NCBI GenBank assembly: GCA_023444705.1
Contig: JAEXMB010000037.1
Coordinates: forward strand, 1 to 25,357
Direction: 5' to 3'
DNA from: Pseudomonadota bacterium
GTDB lineage: Bacteria > Pseudomonadota > Alphaproteobacteria > Micavibrionales > UBA2020
Length of the DNA stretch: 25,357 nt
The notes under the pieces were generated by a model. It saw only the letters and a list, made by a program, of their open reading frames with translations. It made no database searches and had not been told where the DNA came from. The position numbers and the translations under genes were made by a program. Positions 1 through 6,967 of this stretch are shown piece by piece (the stretch's first letter is position 1; each line of letters starts with the position of its first letter).

Positions 1-2
1 AG

Positions 3-995
3 CTATACAGCAAAAGCGGCCTGAAGGCAGAAGACTTCCCGATCTATGATTTCAAGGCCGACGAGGTCAAAATGCTGACGGGCAAGACCGGTGCGTTTGA
101 CCGCGGCCTTGCCGCCGCGATGCGTCAGGCATCGCTGACGCCCAATGCGGCCGCCGTGAACGTGGGCAAGCCGATCATCATGATTTCAACGCCTTTGCTC
201 AAGGCGCTTGACGATGCCGAGGAAAAAGCCGTACTGGCGCACGAATTCGCCCACGCAGCGGCACGTCACCACTACGTGAAAATGCCGATGAGCTTTATGA
301 TGGGCGTGGCGGGGATGTCGCTGGCGCTGACGTCGATCGGTGCGTTCTTTGGCGCTGGCGTTGTCGGTGTTCTGGCTGGTGTTGGTGCAGGCATCGCGGC
401 CAGTATTTGCGGCGGTCTGGCCTATACCGCCGTAACCGGGCAGTTGAAAAAGCTGACCAGCGGCGGACAAGACAAATCACAAATGAGCCTGAAAGAACTC
501 GCCGCGCAAAAGAAGCTCAAGGGTGTTTCCAAAGTTTCAGGCCTTGCGGCGCGTGTTGGCGTTGTGTCGCTGTTCAATCCGGTCTACGTGGCGGCCTTTG
601 CCGCCGCGCGCGCGGTGTCAGTCGCCAACCAGCTGGTGGCCAAGCGTTTTAGCCGCCATCACGAATTCCAGGCTGACCGCGGCGCGGTCGCGCTTGGTGC
701 CGATCCGCTGGCGTTGATTACGGCCCTGCGCAAGATCACCACGATTTCCGAGCGCAGCATCAAGGCAACCTATGGCGAGGACGGCCTGCCCAAGAAAGGC
801 TATCTGACCAGTGCATGGAAAAAAGCCACCGCCACGCACCCCGAGCTGGATCAGCGCATCGCACGCCTGTCGAAACTGGCGCAAAAGCAAAACGCCAGTG
901 CTGATGCGATCCAGCGCGCCGTCAAAGGCGACCTTGCCATCGACGACAGCCATCTGATGAACCCCGAGGTCATCCGCGCGATGGTGGCACGATGA
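3..995 (+). CDS. M48 family zinc metallopeptidase, HtpX-like (5' end outside window)
   Basis: The reading frame is open from base 3, so the gene begins upstream; 330 residues are visible. The HExxH zinc motif (HEFAH, visible residues 80-84) is followed by two hydrophobic, glycine/alanine-rich stretches (about residues 98-145) that should be membrane segments. The third zinc ligand is probably the Glu of HEFQAD (visible residue 221). HExxH, then membrane segments, then ExxAD is the arrangement of membrane M48 peptidases such as HtpX, which degrade damaged or misfolded membrane proteins. An internal ATG at 72 could start a shorter protein, but the residues before it continue without a stop and look coding. 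The stop overlaps the next start (ATGA), so the cupin gene is probably cotranscribed. The family call is firm; the substrate is unknown. Confidence 0.85.
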   Translation, partial: LYSKSGLKAEDFPIYDFKADEVKMLTGKTGAFDRGLAAAMRQASLTPNAAAVNVGKPIIMISTPLLKALDDAEEKAVLAHEFAHAAARHHYVKMPMSFMMGVAGMSLALTSIGAFFGAGVVGVLAGVGAGIAASICGGLAYTAVTGQLKKLTSGGQDKSQMSLKELAAQKKLKGVSKVSGLAARVGVVSLFNPVYVAAFAAARAVSVANQLVAKRFSRHHEFQADRGAVALGADPLALITALRKITTISERSIKATYGEDGLPKKGYLTSAWKKATATHPELDQRIARLSKLAQKQNASADAIQRAVKGDLAIDDSHLMNPEVIRAMVAR

Positions 996-1363
996 GCGCA
1001 CCCGCCGTTCTCTATCACAAGGGTGAGGAAGGGCAGCGCCCGTGGGGCAGCTGGCACGTGCTTGAAACGGGCGAGGGATTTATCGTCAAAAAGATCATCG
1101 TGAATGCCGGCGAAGTGCTGTCTTTGCAACGCCATCAGCACAGGTCCGAACATTGGGTGATCGTCGCAGGCGAAGCTGATGTGACCATCGGCGACACCAC
1201 GCGCCGCGGCCAGGCCAACGACGCCTTTTATATTCCGGTGACATCATGGCACCGTATCGCCAACCCGGGCGCGGATGCACTGGTTTTTATCGAAGTGCAA
1301 ACCGGCGCCATTCTTGATGAGAACGACATCGAGCGTTCCAATGACAAATACGGGCGCGTCTGA
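992..1363 (+). CDS. Type II phosphomannose-isomerase-like cupin
   Basis: This 123-residue single-domain protein resembles the C-terminal cupin of bifunctional mannose-6-phosphate isomerase/mannose-1-phosphate guanylyltransferase (AlgA/ManC type). The metal-site pattern is visible: Gln46, His48 and Glu53 in the QRHQHRSEHW block, and His87 in TSWHRIANP. The nucleotidyltransferase half of the bifunctional enzyme is absent. The protein could therefore be a stand-alone isomerase interconverting mannose 6-phosphate and fructose 6-phosphate, or a related sugar-phosphate binder. The start overlaps the stop of the M48 gene (ATGA), which suggests translational coupling. No terminator is visible before the next promoter. 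Confidence 0.8.
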   Translation: MSAPAVLYHKGEEGQRPWGSWHVLETGEGFIVKKIIVNAGEVLSLQRHQHRSEHWVIVAGEADVTIGDTTRRGQANDAFYIPVTSWHRIANPGADALVFIEVQTGAILDENDIERSNDKYGRV

Positions 1364-1372
1364 TTTGTGTAT

Positions 1373-1400
1373 TTGACACGCGCTTATTTATGCTTATTAT
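1373..1400 (+). promoter_or_regulatory. Predicted sigma70-type promoter for cysQ
   Basis: A perfect -35 TTGACA (1373-1378) and a -10 TATTAT (1395-1400) are separated by 16 bases. The expected transcript start is near 1407, about 30 bases before the cysQ ATG. This is sequence match only. Confidence 0.65.
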
Positions 1401-1407
1401 GAGCATA
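1389..1407. promoter_or_regulatory. Inverted repeat across the cysQ -10 box, candidate operator
   Basis: The arms TATGCT (1389-1394) and AGCATA (1402-1407) are perfect reverse complements separated by 7 bases. The dyad contains the -10 hexamer and reaches the expected transcript start. A repressor bound here would block the promoter. No matching regulator was identified in the window. Confidence 0.45.
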
Positions 1408-1436
1408 TCTAAACCGTTACAGCTTGAAGGTCCGCC

Positions 1437-2276
1437 ATGCCGCAACCCGCATTCGATATCCATGACGTCATCCGCATCGCCCGCACGGCGGGGGCAGAGA
1501 TCATGGCGCTGCGTCCTTCGGTCATCGCCAATCCTGAAATCAAGGGTGACGGCAGTCCCGTCACGCTGGCCGACAAGCGTTCGAGCGCCATCGTGATCGA
1601 AGGGTTAGAGGCGCTGACGCCCGCCATTCCCGTGGTGTCCGAAGAAAACCCCGATGGGCAAAACCGCGCCATCGTCGCCAACAGCGCGACGTACTGGATT
1701 GTCGATCCGCTCGACGGCACGCAGACCTATATCGACGGCCATGAGGGCTTTGGCGTGCATATTGGCCTGATCGACAACGGCGTTCCTGCGGCGGGCGTTG
1801 TGTATTTTCCCGCGCAGGGCGTTTTGTATTTCACCGATGGCGGCAAAGCTTACAAACAGGTCGATGGCAAGCCCGCGCAACAAATCAGCGTCACGCAGCC
1901 CGAAAGCCTGCGCCAGCCGTTTGCCGCCGCAACATCGTGGAACAAAAAACGCCAGCCCGAAAGCGCGCTGGCGCGATCCATTCCTGCCGTAGGTGGCGCG
2001 CGCGCCTGCATCACGGCCGAAGGCATCACCGACATCGCACTGATCGAAGCACCGTTTTCATACTGGGACATCGCGGCTGCGCACGCTGTCCTGCGCGCAG
2101 CAGGGGGCGAGCTGTTCGAGCTGAACAGCGGCGATCCTGTACGCTATCCGTCGCACAAGCTTTACATCGAACCAGCCGTCGGCGGACATGCCGCCAACGT
2201 CGCGCAGACGCGCGCGCAATTGCAAGCCGCTGTCAGCAACATGCCGTTGCGCGTGCGCCAGCAACCCAAGCCATGA
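1437..2276 (+). CDS. cysQ: 3'(2'),5'-bisphosphate nucleotidase CysQ
   Basis: This 279-residue member of the inositol monophosphatase superfamily hydrolyses 3'-phosphoadenosine 5'-phosphate (pAp) to AMP, clearing a by-product of sulfate assimilation and of phosphopantetheine transfer. Visible motifs are the acidic pair in VVSEE (about 67-70), the metal-binding DPLDGT (90-95) and the C-terminal WDIAA motif (Trp210, Asp211). The gap from the acidic pair to DPLDGT and the overall length (usual about 250-280) fit CysQ rather than SuhB. The start has a GAAGG ribosome binding site about 8 bases upstream and lies about 30 bases after a good promoter. The stop overlaps the start of a small membrane protein. 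Other superfamily substrates cannot be excluded. Confidence 0.85.
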   Translation: MPQPAFDIHDVIRIARTAGAEIMALRPSVIANPEIKGDGSPVTLADKRSSAIVIEGLEALTPAIPVVSEENPDGQNRAIVANSATYWIVDPLDGTQTYIDGHEGFGVHIGLIDNGVPAAGVVYFPAQGVLYFTDGGKAYKQVDGKPAQQISVTQPESLRQPFAAATSWNKKRQPESALARSIPAVGGARACITAEGITDIALIEAPFSYWDIAAAHAVLRAAGGELFELNSGDPVRYPSHKLYIEPAVGGHAANVAQTRAQLQAAVSNMPLRVRQQPKP

Positions 2277-2404
2277 GCCTGTTGCCGCCAGAGGAAAAGG
2301 GCGGGCGCATCCCGCGCCGCCTGATATTTATTCTTGGTTATATGGCGTTTATTTATTGTCTGGTGCTGGGCCTGATGAAATATGCCAGCCTGCACCCCTG
2401 GTAG
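2273..2404 (+). CDS. 43-residue single-pass membrane protein, unknown function
   Basis: The ATG overlaps the cysQ stop (ATGA at 2273-2276), and the frame runs 43 codons to TAG. The product has a charged N-terminus with a GGRIPRR patch (residues 10-16) and then a hydrophobic stretch from about residue 17 to 36 that could form one helix across the membrane. It ends in a short tail, SLHPW. The positive charge before the helix predicts the N-terminus in the cytoplasm. The overlap with cysQ and the clean membrane profile argue that it is real, although nothing in it identifies a function. Base composition becomes AT-rich immediately after its stop. Confidence 0.55.
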   Translation: MSLLPPEEKGGRIPRRLIFILGYMAFIYCLVLGLMKYASLHPW

Positions 2405-2446
2405 AACGTTGAAAATAATTTAATAAAATCAGTTATTTAAAAATAA

Positions 2447-2460
2447 GGTATTAAAATACC
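2447..2460. repeat. Short inverted repeat in the AT-rich rplM upstream region
   Basis: The arms GGTATT and AATACC are separated by two bases. The repeat sits in a strongly AT-rich block (about 2409-2510) inside otherwise GC-rich DNA, about 54 bases upstream of the rplM -35 box. No T-run follows, so it is not a terminator. It may be a protein-binding site or chance, and the surrounding A/T tracts resemble an UP element. Confidence 0.3.
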
Positions 2461-2513
2461 GCAAAAAATACTGTTGTTTTTGTTGAATTTATCACTTTTT
2501 GTGTAAATCCTCG

Positions 2514-2542
2514 TTGACAGGGGGCATTGCCTAGTCCATAAC
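2514..2542 (+). promoter_or_regulatory. Predicted sigma70-type promoter for rplM-rpsI
   Basis: A perfect -35 TTGACA (2514-2519) is followed after 17 bases by CATAAC (2537-2542), which matches four of six consensus -10 positions. The transcript would start near 2549. An AGGA ribosome binding site at 2567-2570 lies 8 bases before the rplM ATG. The AT-rich DNA upstream fits a strong ribosomal-protein promoter. Confidence 0.6.
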
Positions 2543-2578
2543 TCCTGCCACAACACACGTCACAACAGGACAAAAACT

Positions 2579-3040
2579 ATGAGCACCTATTCAGCCAAAC
2601 CGACTGAAGTCACCAAAAAATGGCTGCTGATCGACGCAGAAGGCGTAACGCTGGGCCGTCTGGCCAGCCTGATCGCCATGCGTCTGCGCGGCAAGCACAA
2701 GCCGATGTTCACCCCGCACATTGATTGCGGCGACAACATCATCGTCATCAACGCGGAAAAAGTCCGCCTGACCGGCAAAAAAGCCAAGTTCAGCATGTTC
2801 TACTGGCACACCGGTTTCCCCGGCGGTATCAAAAGCCGCAGCAAAGGCCAGATCCTCGAGGGTAAAAACCCCGGCGAAGTGATCGAGAACGCTGTTCGTC
2901 GCATGATGCCGAAAGACAGCCCGCTCGCACGCGGCCAGATGGTCAACCTGCGTATCTTCGCCGGTCCGAACCACACCCACGAAGCGCAACAGCCCGAAGT
3001 TCTGGACGTTGCAGCGCTGAACCCGAAAAACAAACGCTAA
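2579..3040 (+). CDS. rplM: 50S ribosomal protein L13
   Basis: The 153-residue protein has the usual length and architecture of bacterial L13, an early-assembly protein of the large ribosomal subunit. The N-terminal block KWLLIDAEGVTLGRLAS, the HIDCGDNIIVINAEKV segment, and the HTGFPGGIKS loop (an L13 signature) are all visible, followed by the usual basic C-terminal half with MMPKDSPLARG. It is followed 39 bases later by rpsI, the conserved L13-S9 pair found across bacteria. Translation starts at an ATG with a good AGGA ribosome binding site. Confidence 0.97.
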   Translation: MSTYSAKPTEVTKKWLLIDAEGVTLGRLASLIAMRLRGKHKPMFTPHIDCGDNIIVINAEKVRLTGKKAKFSMFYWHTGFPGGIKSRSKGQILEGKNPGEVIENAVRRMMPKDSPLARGQMVNLRIFAGPNHTHEAQQPEVLDVAALNPKNKR

Positions 3041-3079
3041 GCGCATCCGCTTTCTGGATAGAGACAAAGGATCATTCTC

Positions 3080-3550
3080 ATGACGACCAAAAAAACTCTC
3101 GCTGACCTGAAAGACACTGCCGGCACCACCGCCGCAGCTGATGGCCAGCCCAAACTGGACAGCAAAGGCCGCGCCTATGGCACCGGCCGCCGTAAAGACG
3201 CCGTCGCCCGTGTATGGGTATCGCGCGGCAACGGCAAAGTCATTGTCAACGGCCGTGACATTTCTGTCTACTTCGCACGCGGCACCCAGCGTCTGGTGAT
3301 CAACCAGCCGTTCGAACTGTCAAGCCGTCAAGGCCAGTTCGATGTCATGTGCCACGTTTCCGGCGGCGGCCTTTCGGGCCAGGCCGGTGCGGTACGCCAC
3401 GGCATCAGCCGCGCTCTGGTTAACTTCGAACCCGCCCTGCGCGCGGTTCTGAAGAAAGCCGGCCTGCTGACCCGTGACAGCCGTATCGTCGAACGTAAGA
3501 AATACGGTAAGCACAAGGCTCGTAAGAGCACCCAGTGGGTCAAGCGTTAA
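3080..3550 (+). CDS. rpsI: 30S ribosomal protein S9
   Basis: The 156-residue protein is S9 of the small ribosomal subunit. After an N-terminal extension of about 33 residues, the conserved core begins at GTGRRKDAVARVW (34-46). The family signature GQAGAVRHGISRAL is present. The protein ends in the long basic tail with the terminal Lys-Arg pair that reaches the P-site tRNA. Longer N-termini are common in alphaproteobacterial S9. A GGAT-type ribosome binding site lies about 9 bases before the ATG. It is in an operon with rplM and is closed by a strong terminator. Confidence 0.97.
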   Translation: MTTKKTLADLKDTAGTTAAADGQPKLDSKGRAYGTGRRKDAVARVWVSRGNGKVIVNGRDISVYFARGTQRLVINQPFELSSRQGQFDVMCHVSGGGLSGQAGAVRHGISRALVNFEPALRAVLKKAGLLTRDSRIVERKKYGKHKARKSTQWVKR

Positions 3551-3577
3551 TATCACGCTTGCTTTGCAGCACGACAC

Positions 3578-3609
3578 AAAAACCCCCGGTTTACGACCGG
3601 GGGTTTTTT
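3578..3609 (+). terminator. Intrinsic terminator after rplM-rpsI
   Basis: A perfect 8-bp stem, CCCCCGGT (3583-3590) with ACCGGGGG (3596-3603), encloses a 5-base loop and is followed by six T. Five A before the stem can pair with the T-run, so it may also work on the opposite strand. Confidence 0.93.
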
Positions 3610-3620
3610 GCTGGGCGTGG

Positions 3621-3649
3621 TTTACAGGGCGGGTTGAATCGCGCACAAT
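3621..3649 (+). promoter_or_regulatory. Predicted promoter for the deoxynucleoside kinase gene
   Basis: TTTACA (3621-3626) and CACAAT (3644-3649) are separated by 17 bases, matching five and four consensus positions. A weaker alternative is TTGAAT (3634-3639) with CATATT (3658-3663). A promoter is expected here because a strong terminator has just ended the previous transcript. Confidence 0.42.
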
Positions 3650-3681
3650 CGGGACCTCATATTTTCAGGATTGGAGCGCGC

Positions 3682-4323
3682 ATGTCGAAACCTCTCAGGA
3701 TCGCTGTCGAAGGCAATATTGGCGTGGGCAAATCGACATTGCTGCCGCGTTTGCAGGCGGCGATGCCGGGCAAGTGGGAAGTCCTGTCCGAGCGTGTGGA
3801 CGAAGACCCGACATTCCAGCGTCTGCTGGCGGAATTTTACGCCGACCCCAACAAGCAGATCGAATTGCAGTCGTGGATCACGCAACGCAGGCTGGTCGAA
3901 TTCCGCAAGCTGGAGAACAACCCCACACATTACATCTTCGAGCGCTCGTTCCTGGGCGAACTGGTCTTCTGCCATGCCAACCTGTTGCAGCATGAACGCC
4001 CGGACGGCCGCTTCATCAGCTTTTTCTTTGACGTGATCGCTGCACTCAAGGAATGCCGTTATGACGCCATTGTCTATCTGCAGGCTGATCCCGATACCTG
4101 CTACGAGCGTGTCAAGTACCGCGCGCGCGGTGCGGAAAACAGCATTTCCTACGAATACATCCGCCATCTGCATGACTGCTACGAAACGCATCTGCCCGAA
4201 GCCGCGCGCGTGCATGGCATACCGCTGGTGACGGTCGACTGGGACCAGTTTGGTGCGGCCGAAGGCGTGGCCGAGCAGTTGCAGCTGTCGCTTGACTACT
4301 ACAACATCAAGATGGCCGGCTGA
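3682..4323 (+). CDS. Deoxynucleoside kinase family protein
   Basis: The 213-residue protein carries the hallmarks of the deoxyadenosine/deoxyguanosine/thymidine-2 kinase family, which phosphorylates deoxynucleosides to 5'-monophosphates for salvage. The P-loop is GNIGVGKS (11-18). The ERS motif (87-89) occupies the place of the family's (D/E)RS. The arginine-rich lid RVKYRARG (143-150) is followed by the ISYEYIRHLHDCYE segment typical of the family. The start at 3682 is preferred because GGAG lies 5 bases upstream. The frame is open further upstream, but that part would run through the rpsI terminator. The stop overlaps the next start by one base (TGATG). The preferred base cannot be read from the sequence. 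Confidence 0.87.
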   Translation: MSKPLRIAVEGNIGVGKSTLLPRLQAAMPGKWEVLSERVDEDPTFQRLLAEFYADPNKQIELQSWITQRRLVEFRKLENNPTHYIFERSFLGELVFCHANLLQHERPDGRFISFFFDVIAALKECRYDAIVYLQADPDTCYERVKYRARGAENSISYEYIRHLHDCYETHLPEAARVHGIPLVTVDWDQFGAAEGVAEQLQLSLDYYNIKMAG

Positions 4324-4853
4324 TGAAAACCACCGTGGCGGGCCAGTTGTGGCCTTACGAAGGGATCGAGCCAAAACTGGGCGCGCGCGTGTTTATCGCA
4401 CCGGGCGCGCAGGTCATCGGCGATGTGGTCATCGGCGACGACAGCTCCGTGTGGTATAACTGCGTCATCCGTGGTGACGTGAACAACGTCATCATCGGCC
4501 AGCGTACCAATATCCAGGACGGCACGGTCATTCACGTATCCTCGGTCAGCCAGGGTACCTATATCGGCGACGACATCACCATCGGTCACATGGCCTTGTT
4601 GCATGCCTGCACGGTCGAAAGCGGCGCCTTTATCGGCATGAAGGCCTGCGTGATGGATGATGCTTTCGTTGAAAGCGGGGGCATGGTGGCCGCAGGCGCG
4701 TTGGTCGCGCCCGGCAAGCGGGTAAAGTCGTGGGAGCTGTGGGCAGGGGTGCCGGCCCGTCCGATCCGTGGCCTGAGCGAGGAAGAGAAAAAATATTTGC
4801 TTCACTCGCCAAAGCATTACGTGGGGCTGGCCGCCAAGTATTTACATAAATAA
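4323..4853 (+). CDS. Gamma carbonic anhydrase family protein
   Basis: The 176-residue protein is a left-handed beta-helix trimer former built from hexapeptide repeats, visible as runs such as VIGDVVIGDD and YIGDDITIGH. The three zinc histidines of the gamma class are in place: His71, His89 and His94. Supporting Arg50, Asp52 and Gln65 (RGDVNN and NIQDGT) are also present. Relatives include YrdA, PaaY and CaiE, and many of these have weak or unproven carbonic anhydrase activity. The C-terminal helix after residue 150 is standard. The gene overlaps the kinase stop by one base, so the two are translationally coupled although no functional link is obvious. Confidence 0.87.
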   Translation: MKTTVAGQLWPYEGIEPKLGARVFIAPGAQVIGDVVIGDDSSVWYNCVIRGDVNNVIIGQRTNIQDGTVIHVSSVSQGTYIGDDITIGHMALLHACTVESGAFIGMKACVMDDAFVESGGMVAAGALVAPGKRVKSWELWAGVPARPIRGLSEEEKKYLLHSPKHYVGLAAKYLHK

Positions 4854-5039
4854 CAAATACTTCAAACCCGATATTTATCCGGTTTCTCAAAGACCTATGC
4901 TAGGCTGGTCGGCGCGTTGCGGTTGCGAAAAAAGCCGCCATAAGACACACTGTTTCGGCTCAAAGCTGTTGATTCTCGGGGGTTTTAGCACCTCCGCTGG
5001 CCGCCAGCCCACGCCGCCCATTATCTGCAAGGAAAGATC

Positions 5040-5654
5040 ATGCGCCGTTTGCTTCCCACCGTTTTGCTTGTTGCATTGCTGTTGCCCGTGGCGGCCTGCC
5101 AGCGCACAGTCTCGCCGGAAGGCTATGTCAGTGAAACGCCGGTCGAAAGATACATGCGTAACATGCCAACCGGTTATGGCGGGCAGCGTCCGGTCGTACT
5201 GAAGCCACCCGTGATGCAGGCCGCACCGGCAATGGCGCCAACACAAACCTATGCCGAGCCTGTGGCGCCCGTTGCGGGCGCGCCCGACTATACCGCCCAG
5301 CCGTTGCCGCCGCTGGCCATGATGCCGGGCGGTCCGATGCCTGCAGCGCCGGCACCGATGACGCCGCCGGGCGACTGGAACACCGTGCAATCCTATGACG
5401 GTACGCTGCCGCCTGACCTTGGCCCCAACACCTATGCGCCGTCACCTGTCGTCAATAACCTGATGCCGCCGCAGCAACAGATTGCCGCACCGTCGGCGAT
5501 CGTCACGCGCGAGGTTGATTACGGCCGCGAGATCACCGTTTATCCGCTCGACCGTGCCGATGCCCCCATGCCTTATATCCCGCCGGCAACGACCTACGAA
5601 CAACCGCCGGTCAAGGTTTATAAAAAGCAGTCGTCCACAGGAATGAACAAATAA
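5040..5654 (+). CDS. Proline-rich putative outer-membrane lipoprotein
   Basis: The 204-residue product starts with a classic lipoprotein signal: MRR, a leucine-rich hydrophobic core, and the lipobox VAAC, with Cys20 as the lipidated residue. The mature part is rich in proline, alanine and methionine (about residues 55-150) and looks unstructured. A more ordered stretch, REVDYGREITVYPLDRADAPM, lies at about 159-180. A good AAGGAAAG ribosome binding site precedes the ATG. The stop overlaps the homoserine dehydrogenase start (TAATG), so it is the first gene of the hom-glpX-recJ run. I do not recognise a named family. The overlap with metabolic genes probably reflects shared transcription rather than shared function. 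Confidence 0.75.
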   Translation: MRRLLPTVLLVALLLPVAACQRTVSPEGYVSETPVERYMRNMPTGYGGQRPVVLKPPVMQAAPAMAPTQTYAEPVAPVAGAPDYTAQPLPPLAMMPGGPMPAAPAPMTPPGDWNTVQSYDGTLPPDLGPNTYAPSPVVNNLMPPQQQIAAPSAIVTREVDYGREITVYPLDRADAPMPYIPPATTYEQPPVKVYKKQSSTGMNK

Positions 5655-6967
5655 TGCACGAACAGCCGCCACATGGTGACGCGCTTAAAATCGGTATTGC
5701 CGGCCTTGGCAATGTCGGTGCGTCCGCCGTGCGGCTGCTGCAAAACAACGCCCGCCATATCGCGGCGCGCGCGGGTCGTCCCGTCGTCGTTACCGCCGTC
5801 AGTGCGCGTGACGCTACGCGCCAGCGCGGTTTTTCGATGGACGGCATCGCCTTTCATGCTGATGCCCGCGACCTCGTCAAGGATGCGAATGTCGATGTTG
5901 TCGTCGAGCTGATCGGCGGCGCACAGGGTATTGCGTGGGATGTCGTTTCGTCGGCGTTGGCGCTTGGCAAGCCTGTCGTCACCGCCAACAAGGCGATGCT
6001 CGCCCTGCGTGGCAAGGACGTGCTGGGCGCGCTGGCGTCGAGTGCCGCACCGCTGGCGTACGAGGCAGCAGTAGCGGGCGGTATTCCCGCGATCAAGACC
6101 CTGCGCGAAGGGCTGGCCGCCAACACTATCCGCGCCGTTTACGGCATCCTTAACGGCACGTGCAACTACATCATGTCGGAAATGACGGCCACGGGCCGTG
6201 CCTTTGCCGATGTGCTGGTTGATGCGCAGGTGCTGGGCTATGCCGAGGCTGATCCGACGTTTGATGTCGATGGTCACGATGCGTCGCACAAGCTGGCCAT
6301 TCTTGCGTCGCTTGCCTTTGGCGGCGTGCCCAACGTCGACGCCATCAAGGTCAGCGGTATTCGCGCTGTCAGCGCACTCGATATCGGCTTTGCGCGTGAG
6401 CTTGGTTACCGCATCCGCCTGCTGGGTATTGCGCGCCAGCGCGACAACGGGATCGAACAATCTGTCGAGGCCTGCCTTGTGCCCGTCGACAGCCCGCTGG
6501 CAAGTGTCGAAGGCCCGCTCAACGCTGTCTATGTCGATGGCGATTTTTCGGGCAAGATTCTTTTGACCGGTGCGGGTGCGGGTGGTGATGCCACGGCATC
6601 GGCTGTGGTTGCCGATATCATTGATATTGCGCGCGGGCATCGTCTGCCTTTGCTGGGCCGCCCTGTTGCGGCAGATGAAACTGCTGGCGTTGCCCCCATT
6701 GGCAAGCGGACCGGGCATTTCTACCTGCGCCTGCAAGTCATCGATCAGCCCGGTGTGATCGCCGACGTGTCGGCTATCCTGCGTGATTGCGCGGTATCGC
6801 TGGAAACCGTCTTGCAGCGCGGGCGTGATCCGGGGCAGGAGGTCTCGGTGATTTTGACGACGCATGAAACCGAACAGGCGCGCATCGACGACGCCGTCGC
6901 CAGGATCGCGGCGCTCAAGGCTGTCAAGGAACCGCCCCATCTGATGCGCATCGAGGTACTGTCATGA
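5654..6967 (+). CDS. hom: Homoserine dehydrogenase
   Basis: The enzyme reduces aspartate 4-semialdehyde to homoserine, the branch point to threonine and methionine. The 437 residues fit the monofunctional form with a C-terminal ACT domain. The Rossmann NAD(P) motif GLGNVG is at 17-22, and VTANKAM marks the end of the nucleotide domain. NGTCNYI and the catalytic block GYAEADPTFDVDGHDASHK follow. An ACT domain begins at about residue 355 (FYLRLQVIDQPGVIADV), which implies feedback control, classically by threonine. No aspartate kinase domain is fused. The gene overlaps its neighbours on both sides (TAATG before, ATGA after), so expression is coupled to glpX and recJ, a common alphaproteobacterial order. 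Confidence 0.96.
   Translation: MHEQPPHGDALKIGIAGLGNVGASAVRLLQNNARHIAARAGRPVVVTAVSARDATRQRGFSMDGIAFHADARDLVKDANVDVVVELIGGAQGIAWDVVSSALALGKPVVTANKAMLALRGKDVLGALASSAAPLAYEAAVAGGIPAIKTLREGLAANTIRAVYGILNGTCNYIMSEMTATGRAFADVLVDAQVLGYAEADPTFDVDGHDASHKLAILASLAFGGVPNVDAIKVSGIRAVSALDIGFARELGYRIRLLGIARQRDNGIEQSVEACLVPVDSPLASVEGPLNAVYVDGDFSGKILLTGAGAGGDATASAVVADIIDIARGHRLPLLGRPVAADETAGVAPIGKRTGHFYLRLQVIDQPGVIADVSAILRDCAVSLETVLQRGRDPGQEVSVILTTHETEQARIDDAVARIAALKAVKEPPHLMRIEVLS

Noticed and set aside
3535..3681. N-terminal extension of the deoxynucleoside kinase to an ATG at 3535
   Set aside because: The extension would overlap rpsI and run through its terminator; the ATG at 3682 has a ribosome binding site and is followed at once by the family N-terminus.
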